A DNA stretch of 41,276 nt from an uncultured Verrucomicrobiales bacterium (lineage in GTDB: Bacteria; Verrucomicrobiota; Verrucomicrobiia; Verrucomicrobiales; DEV007), in the NCBI GenBank assembly GCA_937891465.1, contig CALAHF010000004.1:1-41276 (forward strand), read 5' to 3'. Shown one piece after another: positions 7,922 through 15,735 of the stretch (position 1 is its first letter; the number at the start of each line of letters is the position of its first letter). A model generated the notes under the pieces. It was not told the DNA's origin, searched no databases, and worked only from the letters and a program-made list of their open reading frames with translations. Made by a program: the position numbers and the translations under genes.

Positions 7922-9121
7922 TTACTTCGCAAATTTCCACAGCTTCTTGTCGCTGCGAATGTAGAGCGCATCTCCCGAAATCGAGGGTGTGGCAAGGATC
8001 GTATCGTTCAGTTCAATTTCGCTGACGACTTTGCCTTCCGCGCCGGTGATATCGATGACCTGGCCGATTCCTTTTTCGCTGAAAATATATAGGTGGCCAT
8101 TCTCGGCCGCGACGGGAGAGCTGCTGAACGGGCCTTTCAAACGAATCCGCCAGATGCGGTCGCCGGTTTCGGCATTGGCAGCAGTGAGCACGCCAGCGCG
8201 GTTGATCGTGTAGATTTTTCCATCGATGAAAATCGGACTGGCGGTGCCGGGGCCCTGGGCGGATTCGTTCCACAAAACAGCGGGATCGCCTCCTTTTTCA
8301 TCGGGAACAATCGCGGTGAGTCCATTTGAAGGAACGTAGATTTTTCCGCCCGAAGCAACGCTCGAAGGGGTGCCGGACGCGCCTTTGTTAAAATGGAAAA
8401 ACTGCGAACCGGTTGAAGGAACGAGGCCGTGAATGCCTTTGTTGGACTGAAGGGCGACGATTGTTTGATCGCCGAGTTTCAAGGTTGTGGGTGACGTCCA
8501 ATTAGAACCTTTGTGCCGATCCATTTTCCATTTGTTGGTTCCTGTTGCTGTATCGATGCCAAGGGCGAGCGATTGAGAATCGTTCTCGATTTGGGAAACC
8601 AAGGTGCCGTCCACTGCGATCGGCGATGAGGCCATTCCAAGTGAGTTCGAAGCATTCGGATAATCGAGCATCAGTCCACGCATCCATTTAGGATTGCCAT
8701 CGAGGTCAAACGCGAGAAGGTCGTTCGACGAAAACAGCGCGTAGACATGCGTGCCATCGCTCGCGGGCGTTGGCGCGGCGACGTTGGTCTTTTTGTTCGT
8801 CATCGTCCGGCCGGTGGCCCAGGCTTTACGCTCCCAAATTTTTGATCCATCAGCCGCTGAATAACAGATCACGTGGAGCTCTTTTTGATCCGGCCCACTG
8901 GCGGCGGTCACGATGACTTTATCGCCAATCACGATCGGACTGCCCAAACCGCGACCGGGAAGGTCAACCGACCACGCCGTGGTTTTTTCAGAAAGTTCGG
9001 TGGAGAGGTTTTTGTTTCCCTCAATAAATCCCGAGCCATTCGGGCCACGGAAGTTGAGCCAATCGGCCTGGGCTGAAAGGCTGAGGAAGATTCCAGCCAG
9101 TAGAAAGAAATTGGTTTTCAT
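7922..9121 (-). CDS. Secreted PQQ-like beta-propeller protein
   Basis: A 399-residue protein with a signal peptide (MKTNFFLLAGIFLSLSAQA) then WLNFRGPNGSG, the typical opening of planctomycete/verrucomicrobial outer-membrane-type PQQ propellers. Repeated blades follow the pattern hydrophobic strand, D/N-G, strand, W (for example DLDGNPKWMRG, DTATGTNKWKMDR, NAETGDRIWRIRL). These propellers resemble BamB and quinoprotein dehydrogenases, but no complete catalytic site is evident, so a binding or scaffold role is more likely. The gene starts 30 bases after the HEAT-domain gene and is probably in one operon with it. Confidence 0.88.
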   Translation of the reverse strand: MKTNFFLLAGIFLSLSAQADWLNFRGPNGSGFIEGNKNLSTELSEKTTAWSVDLPGRGLGSPIVIGDKVIVTAASGPDQKELHVICYSAADGSKIWERKAWATGRTMTNKKTNVAAPTPASDGTHVYALFSSNDLLAFDLDGNPKWMRGLMLDYPNASNSLGMASSPIAVDGTLVSQIENDSQSLALGIDTATGTNKWKMDRHKGSNWTSPTTLKLGDQTIVALQSNKGIHGLVPSTGSQFFHFNKGASGTPSSVASGGKIYVPSNGLTAIVPDEKGGDPAVLWNESAQGPGTASPIFIDGKIYTINRAGVLTAANAETGDRIWRIRLKGPFSSSPVAAENGHLYIFSEKGIGQVIDITGAEGKVVSEIELNDTILATPSISGDALYIRSDKKLWKFAK

Positions 9122-9151
9122 AAGAATAATTTTAAAAACGGTTCGCGGCTT

Positions 9152-10315
9152 TCACTTCTTTTTCGCCGGTGGCGCTACGACAGCCTTCTTTCGATTCGTC
9201 GCTAAAATTGCAGTTCCGGTGGAGTCACAGATTCGCAGCTGAAACTCCCACTGCACGGTCCAGCTTTCGTCGGTCTCATTCTGGCAGGCTTTTACAAGGA
9301 TGGTGTTGGTGCCTTTGCTGAGTCGAATCGGGAGGATGTATTGATCGATTCGAGCGCCCCGATGGTATTCGTCGCGGGCAAAAATCAGTTCACCATTGAA
9401 CCATATCTTCCACGCATTTTTGCAACCTAACCGAAGTTCTGCGGGCCCCGCTTCTGCTGCTTCAAACTCAGTGTGAGCATATCCGACGACTTCTTTCATC
9501 GATGTAAACGGCTTGTTGAAATCGATCATGCCGTATTCATCAGCAGACGTGAAAGCCACCCACTTTACTTTGGCGGTGCCTTTTCCGTCATAGGTTGCGT
9601 CGAGTTTGATTTCATTTTCGGGAGGGAAAACCGTGTCGTAACCCGCCCGCTCGCTGTTATCAAAAGGCCCGATCAATTTCCAATCCATTAAAAAACCAAA
9701 GTGTTTTGGTAGATTCACTTCCTGCCCGAGCTCGCGGAGCGTTTTGGTGATTTCATCAATTTGATCAACATCACGAGCCGCATTCAGGGCTTCCCGGTAT
9801 AGCTTGGCAGCAGCATCTTTATCTTTTTCGAGCTGGGCCTTTCCTGCAATCATGACACCGGTAACGGCTTCACGCCGAAGCGAAACGGCTGGGTCGTTGA
9901 TAAATCCGGGAACGAGTTTGCGAGCGCCTGCGCTATCTACTTGCGAAAGCAAATCGAATGCAAAACGGCGAGCTTGCGGGCTCCCACTGGTATTTAAAAC
10001 GAACGTGCCGAGCGAGTCGACCGGCAGCTTTTTCCCCGCAGCGAGTTCGTTTTCAGAAATCACTTCAACCGCAGAGCGCAGCATGTTTTTCGAAACAGGA
10101 CTGGCAGCTTCCATGGCTTGAAGCAGCGGCAAAATTGCTTCGCCGTCTGCCTTTGCAATGGCTTGCCATGCTGCGGTTGCTTCTTTGTTTCCTGCGCCTT
10201 CAGAGCCGATCGCCTGAATCGCAGCAATGTTATCGGCGAATGAATCTGGAAGTTCCGCGAACGACGCGGATGCAGAAAAAAGAATGGCAACGATGGTGGA
10301 TGCGGTGCGTTTCAT
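9152..10315 (-). CDS. Secreted HEAT-repeat protein with C-terminal beta-sandwich
   Basis: A 388-residue protein starting at the ATG 10315 with signal peptide KRTASTIVAILFSASASFAE; an upstream in-frame start at 10387 would only add an unlikely leader. Residues about 30-190 are alpha-helical HEAT-type repeats (AILPLLQAME, ARRFAFDLLSQVDS, AVSLRREAVTGVM). Residues about 200-370 form a beta-sandwich with WKLIGPFDNSERAGYDTVFP and a galactose-binding-like core (LRLGCKNAWKIWFNGE, GTNTILVKACQ). This pairing is common in secreted proteins of planctomycetes and verrucomicrobia and probably binds carbohydrate or protein partners. The tail is lysine/proline-rich. It precedes the PQQ-propeller gene by 30 bases, so they are likely expressed together. 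Confidence 0.8.
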   Translation of the reverse strand: MKRTASTIVAILFSASASFAELPDSFADNIAAIQAIGSEGAGNKEATAAWQAIAKADGEAILPLLQAMEAASPVSKNMLRSAVEVISENELAAGKKLPVDSLGTFVLNTSGSPQARRFAFDLLSQVDSAGARKLVPGFINDPAVSLRREAVTGVMIAGKAQLEKDKDAAAKLYREALNAARDVDQIDEITKTLRELGQEVNLPKHFGFLMDWKLIGPFDNSERAGYDTVFPPENEIKLDATYDGKGTAKVKWVAFTSADEYGMIDFNKPFTSMKEVVGYAHTEFEAAEAGPAELRLGCKNAWKIWFNGELIFARDEYHRGARIDQYILPIRLSKGTNTILVKACQNETDESWTVQWEFQLRICDSTGTAILATNRKKAVVAPPAKKK

Positions 10316-10401
10316 GAGCGCGAAGGATACGAAACGGGCAGGGGATGACAACTCGCCTTTTCGCGCTCGCTGATTGCCGAAGAGCATGTTTCAATTCCGC
10401 A

Positions 10402-10821
10402 ATGAATGTTATCCCGTTTACTCTCAAAAAAGCGATCGGTCAGCTTAGTGCTGGCCCCGGTCGGATGGTTTATGATCGGGTGACTGAGGCAATTCGCTTC
10501 GCGGGAAATTTTCGAGGTGATGCCGTTCAATTTATCGATGAGCCGCCCCCGATGATTGATCTGCCGCAAAAATCCGTCTCACGGATTCATTTCAAACCCG
10601 CACTTATTTTCGGCGGAGGGACTCTGGTGATTCGGCTTCGGAACGGAAAACGAAACGACTTTTTCGAAACATTCAGTGCCGAAGAAATCGAGATTCTCAT
10701 TCACCGGCGCGATGTCGAAGCCGTGAATGAACTCGTCACCGAAGTGAAATTTGATCTGTTCGACGACACCTTTGACGACATGCTGGAGTCGATGGATGAT
10801 TTGTTGGAGAGCGATAAGTAA
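10402..10821 (+). CDS. Hypothetical protein, small acidic
   Basis: A 139-residue protein I do not recognise. No signal peptide or membrane segment is visible. The middle has beta character (HFKPALIFGGGTLVIRLRNGK) and the C-terminus is strongly acidic (FDLFDDTFDDMLESMDDLLESDK), suggesting a cytosolic protein. I chose ATG 10402; the frame is open to 10345, but that start would come within 30 bases of the divergent HEAT-gene start and adds an odd cysteine-rich leader. It is convergent with the next gene (27 bases apart). Confidence 0.6.
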   Translation: MNVIPFTLKKAIGQLSAGPGRMVYDRVTEAIRFAGNFRGDAVQFIDEPPPMIDLPQKSVSRIHFKPALIFGGGTLVIRLRNGKRNDFFETFSAEEIEILIHRRDVEAVNELVTEVKFDLFDDTFDDMLESMDDLLESDK

Positions 10822-10847
10822 GTTAAAGACGGAAGATTTTGCTAACA

Positions 10848-11558
10848 TCACTCCGCACATTCACTCAGGTTCATCGCTGTCAGGTCATCAAAATAGATCG
10901 GCAATCCCGCATACGGTGTAGCCAGCACGCTGACTTTCCCTGACAGCTTTACGTCGGTGGCGATGTATTCGAGCTGATTCTGCTCCGGCTTCTCATCGCT
11001 TTCTGCCCAGATTTTTCCAGAGACGGTCCACGCGGTATCCGCAGGTTTTACGGTCAATTCCATGAAATGCCATTCGCCGGGACGCCAGTCAAAATCGACT
11101 GATTGCATGATATCGTCGCCTTTTTTAAGCTCGATTTTTTTGGTGACTCCCACCACGCGGAAATGGAATCCGTTTCCGCCATGAAGGCCCAAACCAAAGC
11201 GGGGAGCGGTGCGGCGTTTGCGATTCGCCTTCACTCGAACGGTCGCGGTGGCGCCTTCGCCTTTGACTGATTTTCCGAATTGAATTGAGGCTTCAACCAG
11301 CGGATCGGGCGACAACTGCAGAACTTTGGATCCGTCCAGCTCGATCACAGACCATTCGCCATCCAGCGCCATCCAGTTCGAAGGAATGTCACCGACTTCC
11401 AGATCGTTGAAGTCACTTTTGAAAAGCTCGTTTGAATTTGGCGGCGCGGTCTCCTTTTTATTTCCGTCTTTTTTCGCGTCATCTTGAGCGATCGAGAAAT
11501 GAGTGGTCAGCGAAAAAATGAGAGCTGTAAAAAATAAAGTCCGTCGGCAGGATTCCAT
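10848..11558 (-). CDS. Secreted LamG/jelly-roll-like protein
   Basis: A 236-residue protein with a signal peptide (CRRTLFFTALIFSLTTHFSIAQ). A short charged linker (DDAKKDGNKKETAPP) leads to a concanavalin-like jelly roll beginning FKSDFNDLEVGDIPSNW and continuing through WSVIELDGSKVL, FGLGLHGGNGFHFRVVG, WRPGEWHFMELTV and a final PIYFDDLTA strand. The pattern matches laminin-G-type domains in secreted planctomycete/verrucomicrobial proteins that often bind sugars. No catalytic residues were recognised. An in-frame start at 11600 is possible, but the leader it adds is not signal-like. It stands alone, 81 bases downstream of panD on the same strand. Confidence 0.65.
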   Translation of the reverse strand: MESCRRTLFFTALIFSLTTHFSIAQDDAKKDGNKKETAPPNSNELFKSDFNDLEVGDIPSNWMALDGEWSVIELDGSKVLQLSPDPLVEASIQFGKSVKGEGATATVRVKANRKRRTAPRFGLGLHGGNGFHFRVVGVTKKIELKKGDDIMQSVDFDWRPGEWHFMELTVKPADTAWTVSGKIWAESDEKPEQNQLEYIATDVKLSGKVSVLATPYAGLPIYFDDLTAMNLSECAE

Positions 11559-11639
11559 GCGCAGAAGGTGCCACAATCGGCGCGGCTTGCTACCGCACAA
11601 TCAGTTCCTTTCAGATAACAGGATTTGTCACGAAACAAA

Positions 11640-12014
11640 TTACGAAGCGGGGACCAACATTTCGGCCTTTTCGTGAAGGCGTTGAGTGATGCGATTTTCG
11701 TTGTCGACGAGGACGACTTTCGGTTCGACTGGCTTTTCGGTCAGTTCAAAGCCCATAATGATCACTTTCTCACCTTCGTTGATGAGGTGCGCGGCGGCTC
11801 CGTTGATTCCGATGATGCCGGAATTCCGTTCGCCTTCGATCACGTAAGTTTCGAGGCGTGCCCCTGTCGAGTTGCTGGAAATCAACACCTTCTCACCAGG
11901 CCAAAAGCCAACAGCATCCATCAACTCGCGATCGATGGTGATCGAGCCGACGTAATCGACGTTGGCTTCGGTCACCGTAGCGAGATGGATTTTTGAGCGT
12001 AGAAGGCTGCGCAT
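11640..12014 (-). CDS. panD: Aspartate 1-decarboxylase
   Basis: A 124-residue protein with all PanD hallmarks: SKIHLATVTEANVDYVGSITID at the N-terminus, then LISSNSTGARLETYVIEGERNSGIIGINGAAAHL. The proenzyme cleaves itself between G23 and S24 to make the catalytic pyruvoyl group on Ser24. It converts L-aspartate to beta-alanine for pantothenate and coenzyme A in the cytoplasm. Length is normal for the family (about 115-130). The other pantothenate genes are not in the window. It follows the hydantoinase-type gene by 59 bases on the same strand, which may be chance. Confidence 0.97.
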   Translation of the reverse strand: MRSLLRSKIHLATVTEANVDYVGSITIDRELMDAVGFWPGEKVLISSNSTGARLETYVIEGERNSGIIGINGAAAHLINEGEKVIIMGFELTEKPVEPKVVLVDNENRITQRLHEKAEMLVPAS

Positions 12015-12073
12015 GATTCAAGTTCGTTAAAACCGTGTCTCAGGACGCCATTAAGTCAACCCGCGACACTGGT

Positions 12074-15073
12074 TTAGAAACGGTTTTCGCTGTTTTGGTC
12101 ACAAACAAGCGATCCGTTCTCTGCTACGATTGCCGTCCAGCCTGATTTTAAATAAAGGGTTGAGAATGGATCTTGGATGACAACCGGTCCTCCGATCGAT
12201 TCTCCGATTCCGAGATCAGCCCGATTTACGAACGCACCCTGTTGGTTCGGCGAACATACCCTATTGGATCGTGAAGCCGTTTCGATCGAACAGGGTTCGT
12301 TCGATGAATCAACCCTATTGGATCGTTCCGCAACAACGACAACGCGCAGGGTCACGATTTCGAGGGCTCGATTTTCAGCGGAGGAATAGCCGAAGATGGA
12401 TTCGTATTCGGAGCGATAGGCCGCTGGGATTTGTTGGGGATCGTCGATTTCGAGAGTCAGTGTGGCGTCCTGACCTTTGAGGCGAACTTCGGCAATCTGG
12501 CGTCGGATTTGCGGATTAAAATCAGCGGGGCAGCGGAGGTCACGACTCAGTTTTTCGGCTGCTTTTTCTTTGAGTTCTGAAAGAGTTTTTGGAATCGTGT
12601 CGGCGATTTTGTCATAGGACTCGAGGATTTGGCGCTCCGCAAAGCGCTCAACCTCGGCTTGATGGAGTCCATATGCAGAAAGCACACCGGCTTCGCGAGG
12701 AATGATGATCGTCGCCATTGCGAGTCGCTCAGCAATATCGCAGGCATGAAGGGGGCCGGCTCCGCCGAAAGCGAGCAAAGCGTATTCTGCAGGATCAGCG
12801 CCGTCTTGAATGGAAATGGTGCGAATCGCGTCGGCCATTTGTTCGGTCGCTATTTCGGCGAGGCCGAGGAGGAAATCGGTTGGAGAGCCATCGCTCAATT
12901 CAGCGAGGGCGGTTTCGGCAGCCGCGACATTTTCCGCTGAAATCGGAATTCCAAAATTGTCGGGATCGATCCGATTGAGGAGTAAATTGACATCGGTGAT
13001 GGTGAGGGGGCCGCCGCTGCCGTAACAGGCCGGGCCGGGATCGGCGCCTGCGGACTCGGGGCCGACGCGGATTTCTCCGGTGGCTGGATGGCGGTAACAA
13101 ATGGAGCCTCCACCTGCTGCGACGGTTTCGATTTTCAAAGATGGAGCTAGCAATGTAGCATCACCGACGCGCTGCTCGAACTGATATTGAAAGCCGCCGT
13201 TTTCGGCATCGTAGCGGGCAACGTCGGTGGAGGTGCCGCCCATATCGAAGGTGATGATTTTCTGAAATCCGAGATCGCGCGCGATGGCGGCAGCTCCGGC
13301 AACGCCTCCGGCAGGACCGGAGAGAAGTGAATCTTTCGGGTGAAACGTGACCGCAGGTTCAAGGCCGCCCGCGCTGGTCATGAGGAGGAGCGGATTTTCT
13401 GGAACGGCGGGAAGTTCGGGTTCTTCTTCGGGAGCGATCGGTACGAGGACGTTGTCCCGATCGATCAACCAGGTATCGAAGATTCGGAAAACGCCGCTGT
13501 CATCGATGCGCACGTTGTCCGGCGTGACGTCGACCATTTCGAGTCCGTCGTCTCGATAATAAACGATGCCGTCGCCGGTTTCGAAGCCGAGTTTGTCCAT
13601 TTCATCCATGATTTCATCCGGATGCGGCTTTCTGCCAGCCACGAACGGCTGAACGGTGAGAACAACGCCACGACCTTCACGATTTCTGGCAAAGCCGAGG
13701 AATTCGCAGGCGGTTTTCGGGGTAAAAGCGTTGAATTCGACCCAGCGATGAAGGTATTGCCATGGGGTTTTCCACGGTAAACCGTATTTGTCACCGATGG
13801 TGAGACGGACGATGAGGTGATCGGCTTCAAACAGAAAAGCGCGGTGTTCGTTGCCGACAGATATGTGACCGGCGGCGCGACCGAGTTGGTCGATGTCTTC
13901 AATTTCCCAAAAAAGCCCGTTTTTGCGAGACCAGTGCTCTAGCTCGTCTTCTTGTCGCTCGATTCGGACTGCGTTTGCTTCGCTGTCGACGGCGGTCCAA
14001 ACTCCTTCATCATCTCCTGGTGTGAGCTGTGATTGGGCGCGAATGACTGGAACTGTCGGGTAGCTTCTTCCGCCGATACTTTCTGTAGCGGCTTGGTGGA
14101 GGAAGTTGGGTAGAGATTCACATTTTGATGGTACAGGATTTTGGTTAAGATTTCCAGAGCTTTCTAGCGGCTTGATCGCGTTCCGGACTTTGTCGACAAG
14201 GGCCCGCATCACCGGAGTGAGGTAGGCGTTGATCACAGCGGTTTCAGCTCGAGGCAGGATTTTGATGAGCGGCGCGAGTTTTGAACTGAGCGAAACGTGA
14301 TTGAATCCGTATTTTAGCAGTTTTTCCCGAATGATCCGTTCGTGGGCGGGATTTGCGTGACTGTGGAGTAAAGCGACGGCGGCAACGCGAATACCGTGCG
14401 CAAGGAGATCGGCTGCGATTCTCTCCAAGCCGCTGAGGTCGGGCGCTTCGAGAACCGTTCCGTCTGCGGCGAGGCGTTCGTCGATTTCGATAACGGTTTC
14501 GTAAAGTGGCTCGGGTCGGATGTGGTTGAGCGCAAAGAGATCGGGGCGGCGTTGATCGCGGATGACGAGGAGGTCGCGAAAGCCGCGGGTTACGAAAAAT
14601 GCGACCGGGGCACCTTTTCGTTCGAGCAGTGCGTTGGTTCCGCGCGTTGTGGCGAGGCGGAAATCGAGCGGTGGAAAAGCGGAGGTGAGACCTGTTCCGG
14701 TGAGAAGTCGCGCCCCGAGAACGGGGGCTTCTTCGTTGGTTGTTAGCTCGAGGCTTTTGGGTGAGGTCTCACGCAGAGGCGCGGAGACGCAGAGGATTTT
14801 TGTGGTGTCGTTCCAAGCGATGACGGCGGTGTTTTCTTCGATGGTGAAACCGTTGAAAAAGTCGTCGGGAGCGTTCCAGTTTTCGGGGATTTCGAGGCGG
14901 AAGGTGGTGGCGTCGATCTGCTCGGCGACGGCGATGCGGAGTTTGCCTGATGAGAGGACTTTGACGAGTCGCGGTTCGGAATCGCCCGGTGCAAGCGCCC
15001 AACAATCCGAGAACGTCCCGCCGGTATCGACGCGAATTTTCCAAAGTTGGGATTGATTTTCGGGATTGCTCAC
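12074..15073 (-). CDS. Hydantoinase/5-oxoprolinase A-type protein with inserted kinase-fold domain
   Basis: A 999-residue protein; ordinary HyuA subunits have about 650-720. Residues 1-302 and 559-999 are HyuA: RVDTGGTFSD (phosphate 1 loop), ATTRGTNALLER, INAYLTPVMRAL, then MTSAGGLEP, LLSGPAGGVAGAA, TFDMGGTSTDVA, GPESAGADPGPACYG and LLAFGGAGPLHACDIAERL. The family uses ATP to open cyclic amides such as 5-oxoproline or hydantoins and normally works with a HyuB subunit, which is absent here. Residues about 303-558 are foreign: a kinase-fold domain (listed separately) sits in the loop just before MTSAGG. Residues about 917-949 are translated palindromic repeat (locus C). The frame is nevertheless intact, so the protein may be made, but activity is uncertain. 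Confidence 0.85.
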   Translation of the reverse strand: MSNPENQSQLWKIRVDTGGTFSDCWALAPGDSEPRLVKVLSSGKLRIAVAEQIDATTFRLEIPENWNAPDDFFNGFTIEENTAVIAWNDTTKILCVSAPLRETSPKSLELTTNEEAPVLGARLLTGTGLTSAFPPLDFRLATTRGTNALLERKGAPVAFFVTRGFRDLLVIRDQRRPDLFALNHIRPEPLYETVIEIDERLAADGTVLEAPDLSGLERIAADLLAHGIRVAAVALLHSHANPAHERIIREKLLKYGFNHVSLSSKLAPLIKILPRAETAVINAYLTPVMRALVDKVRNAIKPLESSGNLNQNPVPSKCESLPNFLHQAATESIGGRSYPTVPVIRAQSQLTPGDDEGVWTAVDSEANAVRIERQEDELEHWSRKNGLFWEIEDIDQLGRAAGHISVGNEHRAFLFEADHLIVRLTIGDKYGLPWKTPWQYLHRWVEFNAFTPKTACEFLGFARNREGRGVVLTVQPFVAGRKPHPDEIMDEMDKLGFETGDGIVYYRDDGLEMVDVTPDNVRIDDSGVFRIFDTWLIDRDNVLVPIAPEEEPELPAVPENPLLLMTSAGGLEPAVTFHPKDSLLSGPAGGVAGAAAIARDLGFQKIITFDMGGTSTDVARYDAENGGFQYQFEQRVGDATLLAPSLKIETVAAGGGSICYRHPATGEIRVGPESAGADPGPACYGSGGPLTITDVNLLLNRIDPDNFGIPISAENVAAAETALAELSDGSPTDFLLGLAEIATEQMADAIRTISIQDGADPAEYALLAFGGAGPLHACDIAERLAMATIIIPREAGVLSAYGLHQAEVERFAERQILESYDKIADTIPKTLSELKEKAAEKLSRDLRCPADFNPQIRRQIAEVRLKGQDATLTLEIDDPQQIPAAYRSEYESIFGYSSAENRALEIVTLRVVVVAERSNRVDSSNEPCSIETASRSNRVCSPNQQGAFVNRADLGIGESIGGPVVIQDPFSTLYLKSGWTAIVAENGSLVCDQNSENRF
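12227..12326. repeat. Palindromic repeat, locus C, inside a coding region
   Basis: Two units of the repeat family: ACCCTGTTGGTTCG, GCGAACAT, ACCCTATTGGATCGTG (12236-12273), then CGATCGAACAGGGTT, 13-base loop, AACCCTATTGGATCG (12283-12325). It is read through on the minus strand as residues about 917-949 of the hydantoinase-type protein, including RSNRVDSSNEPC and RSNRVCSPNQQ, with no frame change. It lies in a linker near the C-terminus, where HyuA proteins tolerate variation. Confidence 0.88.
13400..14167 (-). other. Inserted polyvalent-protein-kinase-like domain
   Basis: Encodes residues about 303-558 of the hydantoinase-type protein. The pattern is that of small kinase-fold domains found in phage and plasmid polyvalent proteins and as free proteins in verrucomicrobia: GNEHRAFLFEADHLIVRLT (nucleotide loop and strand 3, with Arg423 where Lys is usual), TPWQYLHRWVEFN, FLGFARNREG, LTVQPFVAG, then the catalytic VDVTPDNV (D515, N520 at the normal spacing) and IFDTW (D533, like the DFG Asp). 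A proline-rich linker (EEEPELPAVPENP) returns to HyuA. The domain boundaries are approximate. Confidence 0.65.
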
Positions 15074-15187
15074 GAAAGACTTTTTGCCGAGGCTTGTGGC
15101 CTTGTCGAAGAAAGAAATCAGTAATTAAATGGATTGCTCGAAATTCGTTACAAAAACCTGAAAAAAGGTTATTCTGAACACGTAGCG

Positions 15188-15400
15188 ATGAATACTGAAA
15201 AGATAAATGTGCGGCCTGCTGGAGTGGAATTAAGGATGCCGCCAACGAACAAACGTGAACTGACGCATGAAGAGGCGTTGGATCAGGTTCGTCGACATCT
15301 TGGCGAAGAGAAGTTCGTGGGTGAGAAGTCCGTCCAGATGCGGGCAAATTATTCGACTCGGCATCATGTTGACACTGCAATCGTTTGCGAAGGAGATTGA
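15188..15400 (+). CDS. Small hypothetical ORF, doubtful
   Basis: Open frame of 70 codons from an ATG (MNTEKINVRPAGVELRMPP) to TGA, charged and without membrane segment. I do not recognise it. A second frame shifted by one (from about 15365) continues with another 43 codons of protein-like sequence, which could mean a frameshifted remnant. The gap from 15074 to 15735 otherwise holds only an ABC ATPase remnant and the pnp terminator, so this looks like a stretch of gene debris. Confidence 0.3.
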   Translation: MNTEKINVRPAGVELRMPPTNKRELTHEEALDQVRRHLGEEKFVGEKSVQMRANYSTRHHVDTAIVCEGD

Positions 15401-15486
15401 CGCTTCATCCGTAGATCGGGTTGTTTCGCAGTCCTCTAAAAAGGGTGGTGGCTGGTTAAATTGGGCGGCTAATTTAAATAGCCGAG

Positions 15487-15642
15487 TCAGGTGACTGGAT
15501 GCGGAGTTTCACGCGGCTCTTTGTGCATTAGACCGTCTTCTATTGCGTAGATCGTGCCGAACACATCCAGCGCACGATGGTCCTGAGTTACAATGATAAC
15601 GGCGGCTCCCTGTTCGTGGGCAACATTTGTAAACCTTCTTCC
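15487..15642 (-). pseudogene. ABC transporter ATPase, C-terminal remnant
   Basis: Reading leftward, about 50 codons give TNVAHEQGAAVIIVTQDHR followed by ALDVFGTIYAIEDGLMHKE and end at TGA 15489-15487. This is the switch-histidine end of an ABC ATPase of the LolD/MacB/DevA type: AVIxVTxDxR (usually THD, here TQD) followed by the D-x-IYxIEDG strand. Everything upstream (Walker A, signature, Walker B) is missing: an in-frame TAG at 15645 and the pnp terminator immediately follow. The fragment has no start codon. It is a truncated relic, not a gene. Confidence 0.7.
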
Positions 15643-15645
15643 CTA

Positions 15646-15685
15646 GACACAAAAAAACGGGGTTGGCTCTTTCGAACCAACCCCG
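15646..15685 (-). terminator. Intrinsic terminator of rpsO-pnp
   Basis: Perfect nine-base stem CGGGGTTGG (15658-15666) with CCAACCCCG (15677-15685), followed leftward by seven T residues (15657-15651). It lies 51 bases beyond the pnp stop. The hairpin core GGGTTGGCTC-TTTCGAAC is strikingly close to the repeat family loop (GGGTTGGCTC-ATCGAAC at 37568-37583). Confidence 0.9.
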
Positions 15686-15735
15686 CTGTTTCGTTTTAAT
15701 TAAAAAACGAAATGTGTTTGTCGCGAACGAACAAA

